Below, one piece after another: positions 45,380-57,200 of a stretch of 64,000 nucleotides of DNA. The notes under the pieces are model-generated. The model had not been told where the DNA came from. It did no database searches and saw only the letters and a list, made by a program, of their open reading frames with translations. This DNA comes from Mesostigma viride (Eukaryota; Streptophyta; Mesostigmatophyceae; Mesostigmatales; Mesostigmataceae): the NCBI GenBank assembly GCA_009746045.1, contig RPFO01000891.1, positions 839,199 to 903,198 on the forward strand, read 5' to 3'. The position numbers were made by a program, and so were the translations under genes. The stretch's first letter is position 1. Each line of letters begins with the position of its first letter.

Positions 45380-46577
45380 ATGCAAAACCTCTGCACAGCA
45401 TCCGCTGCAGCCGGACTCCGTGTGAGGTTGCCCGGGGCGCTGGGTATCTCTGATCCCCGAGAGACATGTCGGCAAGCTCCTTGCTCAGTGAATGTCGGTC
45501 AGCGTCGGATGATACATCCCGTCAGGTGCCTCTCTTCTACGAAAGTCCCGGGACCGTATCAAACTAGTATCAACGACAAGATCATTAAAGCCTTCAACCC
45601 CTCTGTGTTTGTGATTGAGAACGATTCCCACAAGCATGCTGGGTACGTTCACCGTCGTCGAGGTCCACTGCCGTTGATAATGGGTTTTATGCGGCCTACC
45701 ACCTCTTCGGTTCGCGTTCCAGGCTTCGCCTGCTCAGTTCTTTCCCTCTTCGATGGGCGGGGTAGGCCAGGCGGGATGACGCTTGGGATGGACGTGCGAG
45801 ATCAAGTGGTGGTGCGGGGTAGGCACACGACCTATGATGATTTTTTTATCTTCCTTGGCCGCGCTCACACCTTGCTCTGTCTCATTGGGCTCGCTTACCC
45901 GTTCATGTCATGGCCATAACTGTTTGCCATACAGTCACTTTGGTAACCCCGAGGGAAAACAAGAAACGCACTTCAGGTACGTCTGTGCGAGCCACGAGGC
46001 TACATGCAATCCCAACCCTGCACCATGCCAGTTGAGTCCGTCGAATTCTCGCATATTATCCAAGGGGCACACACTGGCATACTACTGGTTGTCACTTTGA
46101 TAATTATGGTGGTATCTCTTGGCTTTACTCAGATTTCTTCTCTATCTATGTATTGGTTAGCATTTTTCAATGTGCACGCTGGCCATGCCGTCCATGCAGA
46201 TGACCGTTGGGGAGCGTCATGGTGTGTGGAGTGTTAAAAGTCTCTTCAAAATTTGTTTTTCATTATCACGTCTAGCTGGCCTCTTCTTTTATCTCTTCGC
46301 TTTCGAAGTTATAGTTAGCCGCGTACTTCGTCTCTGAGTCTCTGTTCATGACCGGATGCATGCGGTGCCGCCACCTGGTGATCCCCGCAGCCTCCAGATC
46401 GTGTCAGAGGCATTTGAAGGCCTTCCCACCTTGAAGAGGCACCGCATGGTGTACGGGGTATTGGCGGAAGAGCTGGACCCTCAGAGGGTGCACTCGGTGG
46501 TCTTGAAGACGACCAAGACCCCTAAAGAGATGGAGATGGGTCCGGCCCCCAAACGAAAGACATCACCGAAACAGTAG
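45380..46577 (+). CDS. BolA-family protein, organelle-type (copy A)
   Basis: Three exons, 45380-45642, 45935-45976 and 46391-46577, phases 2 and 2, 163 residues. BolA proteins act with monothiol glutaredoxins in handling [2Fe-2S] clusters. The fold is clear: TSINDKIIKAF, then FVIENDSHKHAGH joining exon 1 to exon 2, GNPEGKQETHF (exon 2), and SLQIVSEAFEG with KRHRMVYGVLAEEL and VHSVVLKTTKTPKE (exon 3). The conserved His in HAGH and the ETHF strand are present. About 60 N-terminal residues before the domain are Ala/Arg/Ser-rich with few acids near the start, which suggests an organelle transit peptide, probably mitochondrial; this is inferred. The C-terminus is longer and more basic than in copy B, and VLKTTKTP has one residue more than the usual LKTKTP. 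The second intron is 414 bases. Confidence 0.9.
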
Positions 46578-47260
46578 AGGTGGCGTTAGACAACCGATTT
46601 TGCTTCTCGATATGGCTGGCTCGCTGCGAGACTCGATTTTCACCAACACCGTTCACCAACACCCAGAAAATTGTGTTAGATGGTATGGGTGGGCAACCAC
46701 CCCCCAAGAGGAAGGGGCGTTTTGCTGAGTAGTGCAGATAGGATTTTCTAGACTAGATAGCTTAAGAGGTAGGTTAGTTCGATTACGCGGCTTCTCCCTC
46801 CTCCACCCATCCAACATGGAATATGTGCTACATGACCTCCCAACGGAGGCATGTTATAATTTAATTTTAATTTAATTAATGGTATGGGTGTCCAATTTTC
46901 CCAAGAAAACCGCTCGAAGGCAATTCATGACATCGAGCTTTCATGACACGCCCTAGTCACTAGGCATATCGACTAGGGCGTGTCATGGATACTTACTTCA
47001 CTTCATGACAATTCAATTTTTTTCCAGGTTTAAGCCAAAAGTTGAACCGTGCGCCGATATGATTTGCCCCAGATTTACGGGATGTAGTCTTTTGTCTGCG
47101 TGCTTATCACCTATAAGATAGGGATACATGTCAAATGTATATATAATATTAATTAGTTAGGGTAGCATGATGCTGCTTAGATAGATGTTGTAGTTAGTGA
47201 TGCTATTAGATAGATGTTGTAGGTAGCTGATGTAGCTAGATTAGATCGGTAGGACTGTTT
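46578..47260. other. Spacer with a perfect hairpin and dispersed repeat ends
   Basis: No gene seen. Contents: a dispersed 60-base segment at 46798-46862 shared with 51650-51712, an AATTTAATTAATT tract, a perfect 17-base inverted repeat at 46942-46987, and at 47160-47262 a segment related to 51395-51500 that leads into the (CACC)n array. Confidence 0.6.
46942..46987. repeat. Perfect inverted repeat (17-bp arms, 12-base loop)
   Basis: Left arm CATGACACGCCCTAGTC at 46942-46958 and its exact reverse complement at 46971-46987. A transcript in either direction would form a stable hairpin. It lies 365 bases past the bolA-A stop. There is no T-run of a polymerase III terminator next to it. Confidence 0.9.
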
Positions 47261-47571
47261 GCACCCATCCATCCATCCATCCATCCATCCACCCACCCAC
47301 CCACCCACCCACCCACCCACCCACCCACCCACCCACCCACCCACCCACCCACCCACCCACCCACCCACCCACCCACCCACCCACCCACCCACCCACCCAC
47401 CCACCCACCCACCCACCCACCCACCCACCCACCCACCCACCCACCCACCCACCCACCCACCCACCCACCCACCCACCCACCCACCCACCCACCCACCCAC
47501 CCACCCACCCACCCACCCACCCACCCACCCACCCACCCACCCACCCACCCACCCACCCACCCACCCACCCA
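47261..47571. repeat. (CATC)n then (CACC)n tetranucleotide array
   Basis: Six CATC units pass into about 72 uninterrupted CACC units. The minus strand is (GGGT)n, a strong G-quadruplex sequence. The left flank is shared with the repeat near 51395-51500, where the same position carries only a few CATC units. Expansion therefore seems to have occurred at the end of a dispersed element. Confidence 0.96.
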
Positions 47572-49089
47572 GTTGATACTATTGCATATTGGGTTCAAAA
47601 GCCCTTGAAGTGTAGATACTCACTAGCATCTTGGTCATTTGCAGTTCAGTTGTCGAGGTGGCCTGTGAGTCAGTTATGATTTTTGGCAATTTTAGGGACC
47701 CGAAAAAGTGCCAAAAATGGCGTGACGGAGCAACATAATTACTTTGTATGTGCATCAGAGATTCTATCTAGTTGGCTGAGGGCCGGATAATTCCAGTGTC
47801 GGGGACTATCCGTCGGGGTAATGTGACCGACGACTGACGTGTGCACCCCTAGTCCCACGTGTAAGATTTCCGGCATTAAGATCTTCTTGAGACCCTGGAT
47901 TTGGCCTTTACTTAGTAGTAGAATAGTAGTAGAATCTACTAGAACTTAGTAGAATCGAATCAAAGTAGTAAGATTATTTAAGGTCGTGAGCCCTGCCTGG
48001 ATTGGCCGGACCCCATGGAGCTAGCCGGGGTACACGTACGGTTGCATAATAATCATTACCGACCGTCGGTAGTGGCCCTTATTGTCCATTTACCCAGAGG
48101 CCTCAATTGAGGCCTTTTGGCTCAATTGAGGCCTTTTTCACCAAGGTCACATGGGGACGGTAATTTTGGCGGGAAGGACCGGTCCTATGGGTCGTCCGGC
48201 CCCAGTGGCGCGAATCTGGTATATGTGCTGAGCGTCCTGACCCGTTGGGGTCGACAGGGGTCGACGGTTACTGAAAGATATGTGAGGTGGAAAAGTACCT
48301 ATTTTGGCCACTTTCGTGCAACCGGACGACGAATTTTCACGAATGCACGACCATGGCGGCCTCGAGTAAAATAGACCGTATGGCCACGTTCGTGCATCAT
48401 TTCGACCAGTAAGGAGCTCGTTGGGTAGATAATTTATCCGTGAAGCTAGCCCGATCGCTAAATGGGTCAGAAGTCAATTACTAAATTCGTGGGGTCGTTA
48501 TTTGTGTGCTGAATGCCAGGTTAGTGAAATTCAGCTGGGGCGTAATTGGCGTTGATAGTGCGCCTGCCAGCAGGCCGGTGCTTCGATATGCTGGGAAGAG
48601 ACTAGCGGAACGGTGGGGGGGATGTTGGGGCAGCCGTGACTCAAGGGGCACTGGCTATTTTCGAGCCTTTTGGCGTGGATCCGTAGGTAGAGGAAGGGGT
48701 GTTTTTAGCTAGGAAAAACTGGGATGCGGACAATCAACGCGCGCGCGCCCCCAGCTATGGGAGCGCCATTATGCGAACAGCGCTGGTGAGGCCGCTGCAG
48801 CCGCTTTCATACGTCAATGGACGACGCATGGAGCGTCTGTCCGGCCAGATTTGCGGGCTGCATCGCTTCCGGACAACTTGAAAACGCCGAGCTTGAACAG
48901 CTTTTCTAATGCAGCCACGTTCAGCGCCAGCGCATATGCGTGCCTAGTGATCCCGGGTGTGAGGGGTGTGAAAGGTAAGTGCGTCCTGGTGGTAGTAAGG
49001 TAATGGCATCGATTTGCTTGTGATATCGTCAGTTTTTAGCTGCCTATCGGCGCCTAGTGCCGATGTGACGTAAGGCAGGTTACAGTACT
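47572..49089. other. Intergenic, no gene recognised; contains palindromes
   Basis: No open frame with a recognisable domain. GGCCTCAATTGAGGCC, a perfect 16-base palindrome, lies at 48099-48114 and a near copy follows at 48119-48133. Composition is mixed, and a TAGTAGAAT-rich tract is near 47916-47970. Confidence 0.5.
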
Positions 49090-49830
49090 TCGTGCAGTGC
49101 TCTGCGGCTGGCCCCCGCCTTATAGACGTGTTTGCTTTCCATAAGAAGCATGGCAGTTCCTGCCATGCTGGCCATGTCTCAGGCAACCCTTGCAAAGCCC
49201 GAAATCAAGCTAAGAGGTCTAGTAGGCTGTGCAAATGTTGTCCAGTTATGCTTGTATATCTTGCCATGTGCTGTTCATCTGCTGCCGCGGCAGCAAACCC
49301 CTGTCATAATATACCGTAACAACCTAGATATTGGGGCTATGTGAGTGAAGCTACGCGCTTGGAAGGTCTCACCTATCATTATAATGCATGATCCTTGTGC
49401 GTGTTTGTAATAGAGGCTTTGGATTCCTCATGGTTACGTGCAATACCCATGGCAGGCTATTGCTGCCTGCAGTGCTGCGCCACAGCCCCGGCCGTGCAAG
49501 TGTGTGTGAGGGGTCCCTTGGGGAGCATGCCATGTCATGCCATGCTTACCATGTCGTGGGGGAACCTCGTAAGGTCCAAAAGACACGTTACATGCAGATG
49601 GAACTGAGTACTGACGCCTTTTGGTCGCTTGTATCTATGGTCATGTTGTGTTGATGGTGCCGTCGCCGCGACAACCTGTTTTATTAAATCATAATTAAAT
49701 ATGTATTAGGGCTATATGACTGATGTTAAGTGCTGGGAACCCCAAAACAATCATAATAATGCATGGCCTTCACTCATATTTGGAATAAAGTTTGTTGGCT
49801 CATTGTAATTACATGCAACACCCAATTTAT
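49090..49830. repeat. Diverged tandem duplication, period about 375 bp
   Basis: Two degenerate units align along most of their length. Matching landmarks are GCCGCGGCAGCAAACCC (49283) with GCCGCGACAACCTG (about 49663), and CATTATAATGCATGATCC (about 49376) with CATAATAATGCATGGCC (about 49751). No coding content is evident. Confidence 0.65.
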
Positions 49831-49831
49831 G

Positions 49832-49855
49832 AAAAGGCCTCAATTGAGGCCTTTT
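49832..49855. repeat. 24-bp perfect palindrome
   Basis: The GGCCTCAATTGAGGCC core (49836-49851) seen also at 48099, here flanked by AAAA and TTTT so that the palindrome extends to 24 bases. Confidence 0.9.
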
Positions 49856-50020
49856 TCCAGGTAGATAGACAATATTGTTATCAGTACGTTTACAACTATA
49901 TCAAGGGTCTCGAGTGATTTATCTAGTACCAAATCCGAAAGGCTTGCATCACTCCCCGGACAGGAGAACTTTTGCGGATGACTGTAGGTGTAAGTTGGCG
50001 ATGCCATGGTAACCGGAGAC

Positions 50021-50080
50021 GTCCGTCCTATAGTCAGCGAAAGTTGGTGCGAGAGGTCCCCAGTTCGATTCCGGTCGGAT
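50021..50080 (+). repeat. tRNA-like segment, possible SINE head
   Basis: The sequence resembles a degenerate tRNA lacking part of the anticodon arm. Its ends can pair imperfectly (GTCCGTC with GTCGGAT). TATAGTCAGCG resembles an A box. AGTTCGATTCC at 50062-50072 differs from the B-box consensus GGTTCGANNCC at one base. At 60 bases it is too short for a functional tRNA. Downstream sequence (50088-50168) recurs inverted at about 31817-31893, consistent with a dispersed tRNA-derived repeat. Confidence 0.45.
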
Positions 50081-50174
50081 TCATTTGCAGATCGCGTTTT
50101 TCCGCGTTTTCCGCGGCCCGGCACTGAACGCAAATGGTTTTCACCTTTGCGGAGTGCCTGCATGATCAGAATAT

Positions 50175-50700
50175 CAAGGAGACAACCAGCGCAGGCAAGA
50201 AATCGGGAGAATCCGGACCATGGTAGCTCGAGCTTGCCGTTATCTTGTCCGCGTTTTCGAGTCGTTCAGGACTATGATGAATATTGAATGGAGATCAATG
50301 GAAATCAGTCATGTCTGCAGTGTGTATGAGCATTGAGCCCTCAATTAATTATGGACGAATCGCCGTCGTACATGCCCCCCAAAAAACTCCTTCCGGCCTC
50401 GTACAACCCAAGAAATCTCCTTCAGGTAGTCAATATACATATTATGGACACACGCCCTGATCAAGCATGCTGTTTCCGGCCCCACCGTCTAGGTCATCTA
50501 GTCGCTCTACACGTAAGCCAGCCATAATTTCAATGCACAAGGATACACATTTCCATCACCATTCATCTTCATCATCCTGAACGACTCGCACACGCGGACA
50601 AGATAACGGCAGCGGGCTCGAGCTACCATGGTCCGGATTCTCCCGATTTCTGGCCTGCGCTGGTTGTCTCCTTGATATTATGGACCCCCAGAGTGTACAC
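50175..50700. repeat. Inverted repeat of a dispersed element (arms about 125 bp)
   Basis: The left arm, about 50175-50300, and the right arm, about 50560-50695, are reverse complements with few changes. Both contain GAGACAACCAGCGCAGGC and TAGCTCGAGC with GTCGTTCAGGA. The right-arm sequence is repeated at the window end (63895-64000), and the ACAACCAGCGCAGGC end is found again at 60499-60530. The spacer includes a MITE fragment at about 50340-50450 homologous to part of 56055-56353. Confidence 0.75.
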
Positions 50701-50734
50701 CTGTAGAGTACCCTCAAGTATATACCCACCCCTC

Positions 50735-51230
50735 TATCTCCTCGACGGCTCTCGAGTCCTGTATCGGGACCGCGTGAAGCTGCTGGGCAGCCTGCTCCCC
50801 AGCTGCGCGAGGTTGATGTGGATCATCGCATCTCCCTCGCCTGGCACGCTTTCGCCAGTACCGGGCCCTGTGGCGCAAGCCCCTGGGCAAGATCGAGAAA
50901 GCAAGCTGGATGGCGCGGTCACCAACATGCTGCGCGTTCCATTTTCAGAGTAGGATATGCTGCTCATGTCCGCAATGACTGAGGACCCGGCCTGTACCAG
51001 GGCATGCCATATATCACCAGCACCATTAAGCAGCGACGCCTGCAGCTAGTAGGGCACCTAGCTCGCACCAACCAGGTACGGTAGACACCTCACGTGGCCC
51101 CCCCGCGGGACTGCGACCATCTCAGCCTGGCCGGCACCTCCTGAAGTGGGCCGGGCCCAGTGATGACTGATGTTAGACGTCGCAAGGCCCGCACCTTCAA
51201 AGAACAACTAGTAGACTGAGGACATGGGGG
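50735..51230 (+). pseudogene. Degenerate non-LTR reverse transcriptase C-terminal fragment
   Basis: Fragments in shifting frames read like the 3' part of a LINE ORF2: VDHRISLAWHAF near 50813-50850, PGLYQGMPYI near 50990-51020, and TIKQRRLQLVGHLARTNQ near 51025-51080, followed by DVRRRKA. Several stops and frame changes interrupt it. The motif order matches the region after the palm domain in RTE-like or craniate-type LINEs. The clade cannot be fixed. Confidence 0.5.
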
Positions 51231-51709
51231 GCCTAGGCCTCTCCGTGATTTGGAAGAAGATCGATGATGGACAAGGCCAAGTGGGCCCAGGTCATAGATC
51301 TAGTAGGATCCAACGAGCCCCCTCCTGTGGGGAAGCGCCCGCGCCGGCGGTGCCCGGCCGTGCAAACCCGTGGGAGGCACGCCAGTGCTGTATAGGTAGA
51401 TGTTGTATGTAGTCATGCTGTTAGATCAAGATGCCGTAGGTAGCTGAGGTCAGTCGGTACTGTAGATAGCTTAGTCCGGTAGGATTCAGTTGTTTGCACC
51501 CACTACTACCGGCCCCGCATCCATCCATCGGGGTTAATGCTCCGTGATGACCGACTCCCCAACGGGAGCACGAGTCTAATTAATTAAGTAATTATTAATA
51601 TTTTTAATATGGTTAGATAATTATTAATATACCCTGACAATAGTATACCAGTAATACCACCCATCAAGGAATATGTGCTACATGATCTCCCAACGGAGGC
51701 ATGATAATT

Positions 51710-51824
51710 TATTAGTATACCTACGTACTTTAAAAAAAAAAATCCTTCAAGTCTACGTACACGTAACAAAAATTCCAAAAACTCTTCGTACGATAATTAA
51801 GCGTACACATAAGGGCCACTACGG
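51710..51824 (-). mobile_element. Truncated MITE, same family as 56055-56353
   Basis: On the minus strand the sequence starts CCGTAGTGGCCCTTATGTG and continues in alignment with the left half of the full element at 56055, including the ACGCTTAATTATCGTACGA block. It is followed by TA. The other end is missing. An A-rich run lies at 51731-51742. Confidence 0.75.
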
Positions 51825-51969
51825 TAGATACACCCGCGCTAGGAAGTAGGAACAGCAGCTTGGCGTGTCCTAGCAATCGGTAGGTAGCATGCGTTCAGTT
51901 CAGTTCAGTTCAGTTTAGTTGTATCCCACGCCGCACATTAACTTACCCTGCGTAAGTTTTGCACTTTCT

Positions 51970-53799
51970 GATGCCACCACACAGCTCATCCAACGCCTTG
52001 GCAGCAATTTTGTCTGGAAACAGAAAGGCTTAATCTCCCACACGGTACACGGATGGATCAACAGAGAGATGTCCTTCATGTCATGGGTGCACGGGGGCCT
52101 CGGGCTCCACAACATACAATGGCGTCTGTGGTCGCTGTATGCTAAACAAGTGATATCCGTTTTTATGGGAGTTAACACACACCCTGGCTGCATGCTTGCA
52201 CGTGAAACGCTAGCCTTTCTTTCCACCCATGCTAGTGGCACCTCGTGGCAACTGGGGGCGGGAATACTGGGCAGCACCCTTATTTCGTACAAAGGACTCC
52301 CATGGTACTGGCAGCGCATATGGACAGGTTACAATAAGCTCAAGCCGGGTCGCCTAGTCTTTCCTACTACTCGAGAGGAGGTGGCACGGCAGCCACTCTT
52401 TTTTAATGACTTAATCACAGACGCTACTAACAAGCCCCTCGGCACTCTCCACGGACACAACCCATATGATGGCTTTCTGCGCGCGTCACCGCCGATTGTC
52501 AGGGTGCTGGACCTCTACCTGGGGCACGACGCTACGTATCGACGGCTCAGCTACGACGAGGTCAGCACTTGGGTCTCCCACATGCCCTCCCTGCAAGCGT
52601 GGCAAACCTTATAAGTGCGATACCAGCTGCGTGGCATGCATTGATGACTGCCCCACGCAAGCCAATTATAACCGGCGACTGGGTTAGCTTCTACGCCGAC
52701 CGGGAGTCACGCCTGCGTGCAAGGGTTTAGTCGTGACGGTTCTGCCACATGATGGGCTCCAACTACAACTGCTGGAAGCTATTTCTGGCCACAATCGGTG
52801 TCTGTATCAACTATCCACATTATATGCGTACACGCCATCTTCCCAGTGTCACCGCATACGCGTAGTCCCATGGTCTGTGCCAAGATCTTGCATGATCCAG
52901 CCGGACCCATTATCCCCGGTTGAGAGCATTACATGGCTACACGTGGGCAACACACGGCTCGATCTACTACATCTGGACCCGGTTGAATTTGGATGGGTCT
53001 TAACCAAGGGGGACATCAGAACCAGCAAATGTATCTTTGAGTACACCGCAGATTGGGGTTATGATATCTTGTTGCATACGTACCATCAGCCCCATCCGGG
53101 CCGAGCCCGCTGGGGAATACATTGGCCGGGCTACACTTGGGTTAAGATGATTACCCTGGCGGTAGACCACCCTCTCGTGGACCGCAGGGCCACTGATGTA
53201 CAACATCTTTTGATGCATAGGGCGATAGGGGTCTGCGCTACGCTCCACGAGCGTTTTGGTCATGATGCATCATGCCTGTGCACGCACCCTAGTGAAACCA
53301 TTGAGCACAGGTTCCTTTTCTGTAATCTCCCACGGGTTTGGACGTGGCTCATCAACATCTGGGCCGCATGGACGGCATCGCCACCCAATCTCCCAATTAG
53401 TAGCGTGCGTACCATCATTTTCGGTATTGCTGGCACACCAGGGACCGAGCTTTCAGTTTCCCAAGCAGAAAGGATATGGCTACGCACTACTATGCTATAC
53501 GCGATCTGGACCATACGCAACGAGACAGTCTTTAATGTCCGCGAGGAGTATACCCGCGGCGGCGTAGTCCGGCGCTTTATATACCGGCTATGGAATGCGG
53601 CTATGCGCCGGCCGCTACCGACTGGCTGTTAGCTCAGGAACAACACAGGGTGTGGGACCCAGGGCCCAATAACGACAATCCCAGCCCGCTCCAGCTTTTT
53701 CATGATCTACTGGGCCGTAATCAGGTATTCACCAGTATGCCTCATGGCGACATTACTCAGGTCCAATGGCTTCCCTGGTCTAACAACGCGCCCTATTAG
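51970..53799 (+). pseudogene. LINE ORF2 C-terminal remnant (RT thumb/connection and zf-RVT)
   Basis: Frame 1 up to the stop at 52614 contains NFVWKQKG, MSWVHGGLGLHNIQW and LYAKQVISV, the typical segment after the polymerase domain in L1-type ORF2. Coding then continues in another frame from about 52733 to 53632. It has a zinc-knuckle-like zf-RVT region around 53240-53345 (CATLHERFGHDASCLC, then ETIEHRFLFCNLPRVW). A third frame, 53590-53799, completes the C-terminus. At least two frameshifts or stops mean that it is inactive. The polymerase and endonuclease domains are absent because of the 5' truncation. Confidence 0.82.
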
Positions 53800-53922
53800 C
53801 CTTTCACCTGTCACCGCCACACGTGTGTGTGCCCACCTTAATTAGGATTCGCTGATACTCATTTCCCCTCTCACCTCTTTGGTCCATAATTGGCTAATAA
53901 AATATACCCATTTCCCCGAAAA
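51970..53922 (+). mobile_element. 5'-truncated LINE with 16-bp target-site duplication
   Basis: AAGTTTTGCACTTTCT occurs at 51954-51969 and again at 53923-53938. The 1,953 bases between them code for the C-terminal part of a non-LTR retrotransposon reverse transcriptase and end in CCGAAAA. The duplication right at the point where recognisable coding sequence starts indicates a target-primed insertion cut short at its 5' end. Confidence 0.87.
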
Positions 53923-53938
53923 AAGTTTTGCACTTTCT

Positions 53939-54213
53939 TGCCACAAACAAGATTTTTTCCGTCCATGCTGCGAGTCTGGCCATGCGAGATCGCGCGAGAT
54001 CATGTTAGTCGACACAGCTGTCGACACTCTCGACACTCGACAGCCTGATGTCACGTTCCGGCAAAACGCAACAGCCATTTCCACTCGTCACTTCACAGCT
54101 TTGCGTCGTGCGACGATTGTACCCAGTACCCACGAAGCCTCCCAACTGGCGACAATTATTGACGGATTGAGCTTGGATTGAGGCCAATTCTTCAACACCG
54201 TACGTTTACGCTC
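53939..54213. other. Probable promoter/5' UTR region of bolA-B
   Basis: No coding sequence seen. It is the sequence between the LINE insertion and the bolA-B start. The last 20-30 bases before the ATG (TTTACGCTC) resemble those of bolA-A (TTGACGCTC), so the duplication that made the two genes included some 5' flank. Confidence 0.5.
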
Positions 54214-57200
54214 ATGCAAAGCTTTTGCACGGCAGCTGCTGCAGCCGGATTCCGTGTGAGGCTGCCCGGAGCGCCGGGTATCTCTGATCCCCGCGAGAAG
54301 TCGGTTCGGCAAACTCCGGGCTCAATCGCCTTCGGCCCTACTCGGATGATACATCGCATCCGCTGCCTCTCTTCCATGGCAGCCCCGGGACCATTGTACA
54401 CTAGCATCAACGACAAGCTCACGAAAGCGTTGAAGCCCGCTTTGCTTGTTATTGACAACGATTCCCATAAGCACGCTGGGTATGTCCGCTGCCGTTGGAA
54501 ACATACTTTCAGCTGGTTGCAACATTTCTGCGCTTTAACTACTTCCTCGTTCACATAATTATATACATGCATGGGGGCAGGGTGACGCGTGTCAGGGAGG
54601 GGGAGGGGGTGGTTGGCGACCCAGGCACGACGAATTATGTATATAGAGGCTTTTGCCTTTGCCGGCCTCTCATCATAATTTGCTCTGTCCCTCGATGTTC
54701 ATTCACCCGTCCATTTTACGGCCGCAACTGTCTGATATGCAGGCACATGGGTAACCCGGAGGGCAAGGCAGACGCCGAAACTCATTTCAGGTATGCCTGT
54801 GCTGCAATGTTGTTACTGTGAATGCCACGCGCTGTGCTGTAACCGCCCGTTATTACGTGGGGTGGGGCATCTGTATATAGCTGCACTTTTTCGGGCCTCC
54901 TCTGCATGCATCGATTTGCATCCCTTGCGCGCACTGGAAGTGCGGGTGTCCATGCAGATGGCTACTGGCATGCACTCTTTGTAGGGCCTTTCCACAAAAT
55001 GCTTGCACAGCCATTTAAGGGGATGTGCCACCTCAAAACACACATACAGGAAATTGTTTGCAAACTAACTCTAAATCAATGGTACAATGCAAAATCATGA
55101 TTGGGGACCCTAATAAACATGTTTGGTGAGTTGTCCATGCACTTGTTGGGGGTACTACCCCCATCTATACACCGCTACTGAGCTGAATACGAGCAAAGAC
55201 GCTACCTAGGGCTGGTTATGCCCCAGCCAATCCACAAAACAGGTTGACCCAAAAAGCACAAGCCACGTAGTAACGTATGGGCACATCGCAAACAGCAACT
55301 TACATGGGGCATATGGACACCGCCGTTCGAAAAATAGCCCGCGGCGCCAAAAACGCGATTTTTTTCACTTTAAGATATAAAACAAATCATAAACTTGTCA
55401 AATCAAGCCAAAAAGCACTAATCAAATTCTGCACTAGCGGTCCAAGCCACGGGCCAAGTTTGAGGTCAATCGGACAACCCTAGCTCAAGTTATTGCGTTT
55501 GGCAGATACCACTCTCACGACCGCTAAAGAAGGTTTTTCTTTGTACAAGGCCACTTAGGCATGATGTTTTCCATCCAAAAAGCCTGAAAGCATGCCCTAC
55601 TCGATCACAAAACATAAGCAAACGCCTAGGCACCTCATCTGCCCTTACCTACCCTCGGCATGGCCAACCTTGCAAGCGCAAGCATAGCAACACGATCGCT
55701 AGGCATACATGCCAAGAGAGCATACACTATACTCAACCCAAGGTTACCTTGTAAACTTCATGCCAAGAACTCAGCAAATCTATGACCAAAAGCACCTCTA
55801 ACTCTTGCTCACTGATGACGACACATGCTCAAGGTCGGGGGTCACTGTGGCACGCACTGATGGGTTTCCTGGACGACCACCTGACAAGGCGCTAAGGACC
55901 ACTCAGTAACCAAGTAAACACAATTACACTTTGCATGCCATCCAACATGCATCAAATACATGCTGAATATGTTATGAAATACAAATGGGTGGCCACACAC
56001 CTCATACCCCTTCACCGCCCCTCAAGCATGGCCAGACTTATAAGCATGTGAATACCGTAGTGGCTCTTATATGTGTACGCTTAATTATCGTACGAGGGCT
56101 TTTAGCGATTTTTGTTACGCGTACGGGGGTTTTGGGATTTTTTCTTAGTGTACGTAGGTATATCATAAGGGTATATCGTAGGTATATTTGGGAGGCAGTA
56201 CCCTAGGGACAACAGATGGAAGCCCCTCATACGTACATCGTAGCATCTGAGGGTGATATCTTGGGATGTACGAGGCCGGAAGGAGTTTTTTTTTCGGCCT
56301 GTACGGGGTCGATTCGTACATAATTAGGCGTACTGATATAAGAGCCACTACGGTAGCAATAAAATGATGATGGCACTGAAGTGCCTAATCAGCATTTTCT
56401 ATGTTTCTCCCAGGTTAGAGTGTTAAGGTTTATGCCAACCAAGCTAATCAACACTGCAGCGACTCCTTAACTGCCCTACCTGAGATGGGCAACAAACTGG
56501 AACGTTGGAGGGCAAGGAACCAAGGAGATCATGGCATACAAAGCTTGCATGCAGTCAACCATGTCAACCATGGTTGGCTCAGCACATTGCAGTCTTTTCA
56601 CATCATCGTATCAAGGGAAAGCTCAAATAAACCAATGGTGGCAGCTATCTACATGCAGTCACACAAATGCAATATCTCCAACATGATCGTCAATAAAACA
56701 CTTCCTCCCCTGCACGATAAAATGGAAAGAAACCATTGGCGGGCCTCCAGCGCATGAGCGCTGTGATGCCGCTGCGAAGAGAGGGTGCGTCACTCTCACA
56801 CAACTAGAAGCTTCCATACGCACAACATCCTTGCCAGAACACGTTTCATGAAATACCTTAAACCTTCCCGAGAAGCAATAGGCTTCGACTGAAGCGGCCT
56901 TGACCACGACATCAACGAAAACAATCTAAAGCTGCCAGGTATTCGACAACACCACGGCAAGCAACGGCGAGCTAGCTGGCGGAAACTGCCCAAAAAGAAC
57001 GAAAAAAACTTCGAACGATGAGCTAATAGAAGAAAGAACTGATAGCACGGAACATTCGCGACAAATCTATACCTTGCCCTCGCAGATCCCTCGCCCAGGC
57101 GCGCAACGACGGCCGTTCTTCTAAAGGTTCCGACAAGCACTGCGGAGGCCTGAAGAATTACTTACCGATAATGGCCGAAAATGTAGCAAAAAGCACCAGT

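Noticed and set aside
50021-50080. Functional tRNA gene
   Set aside because: Only 60 bases, poor T-stem pairing and no identifiable anticodon arm; better seen as a tRNA-derived repeat.
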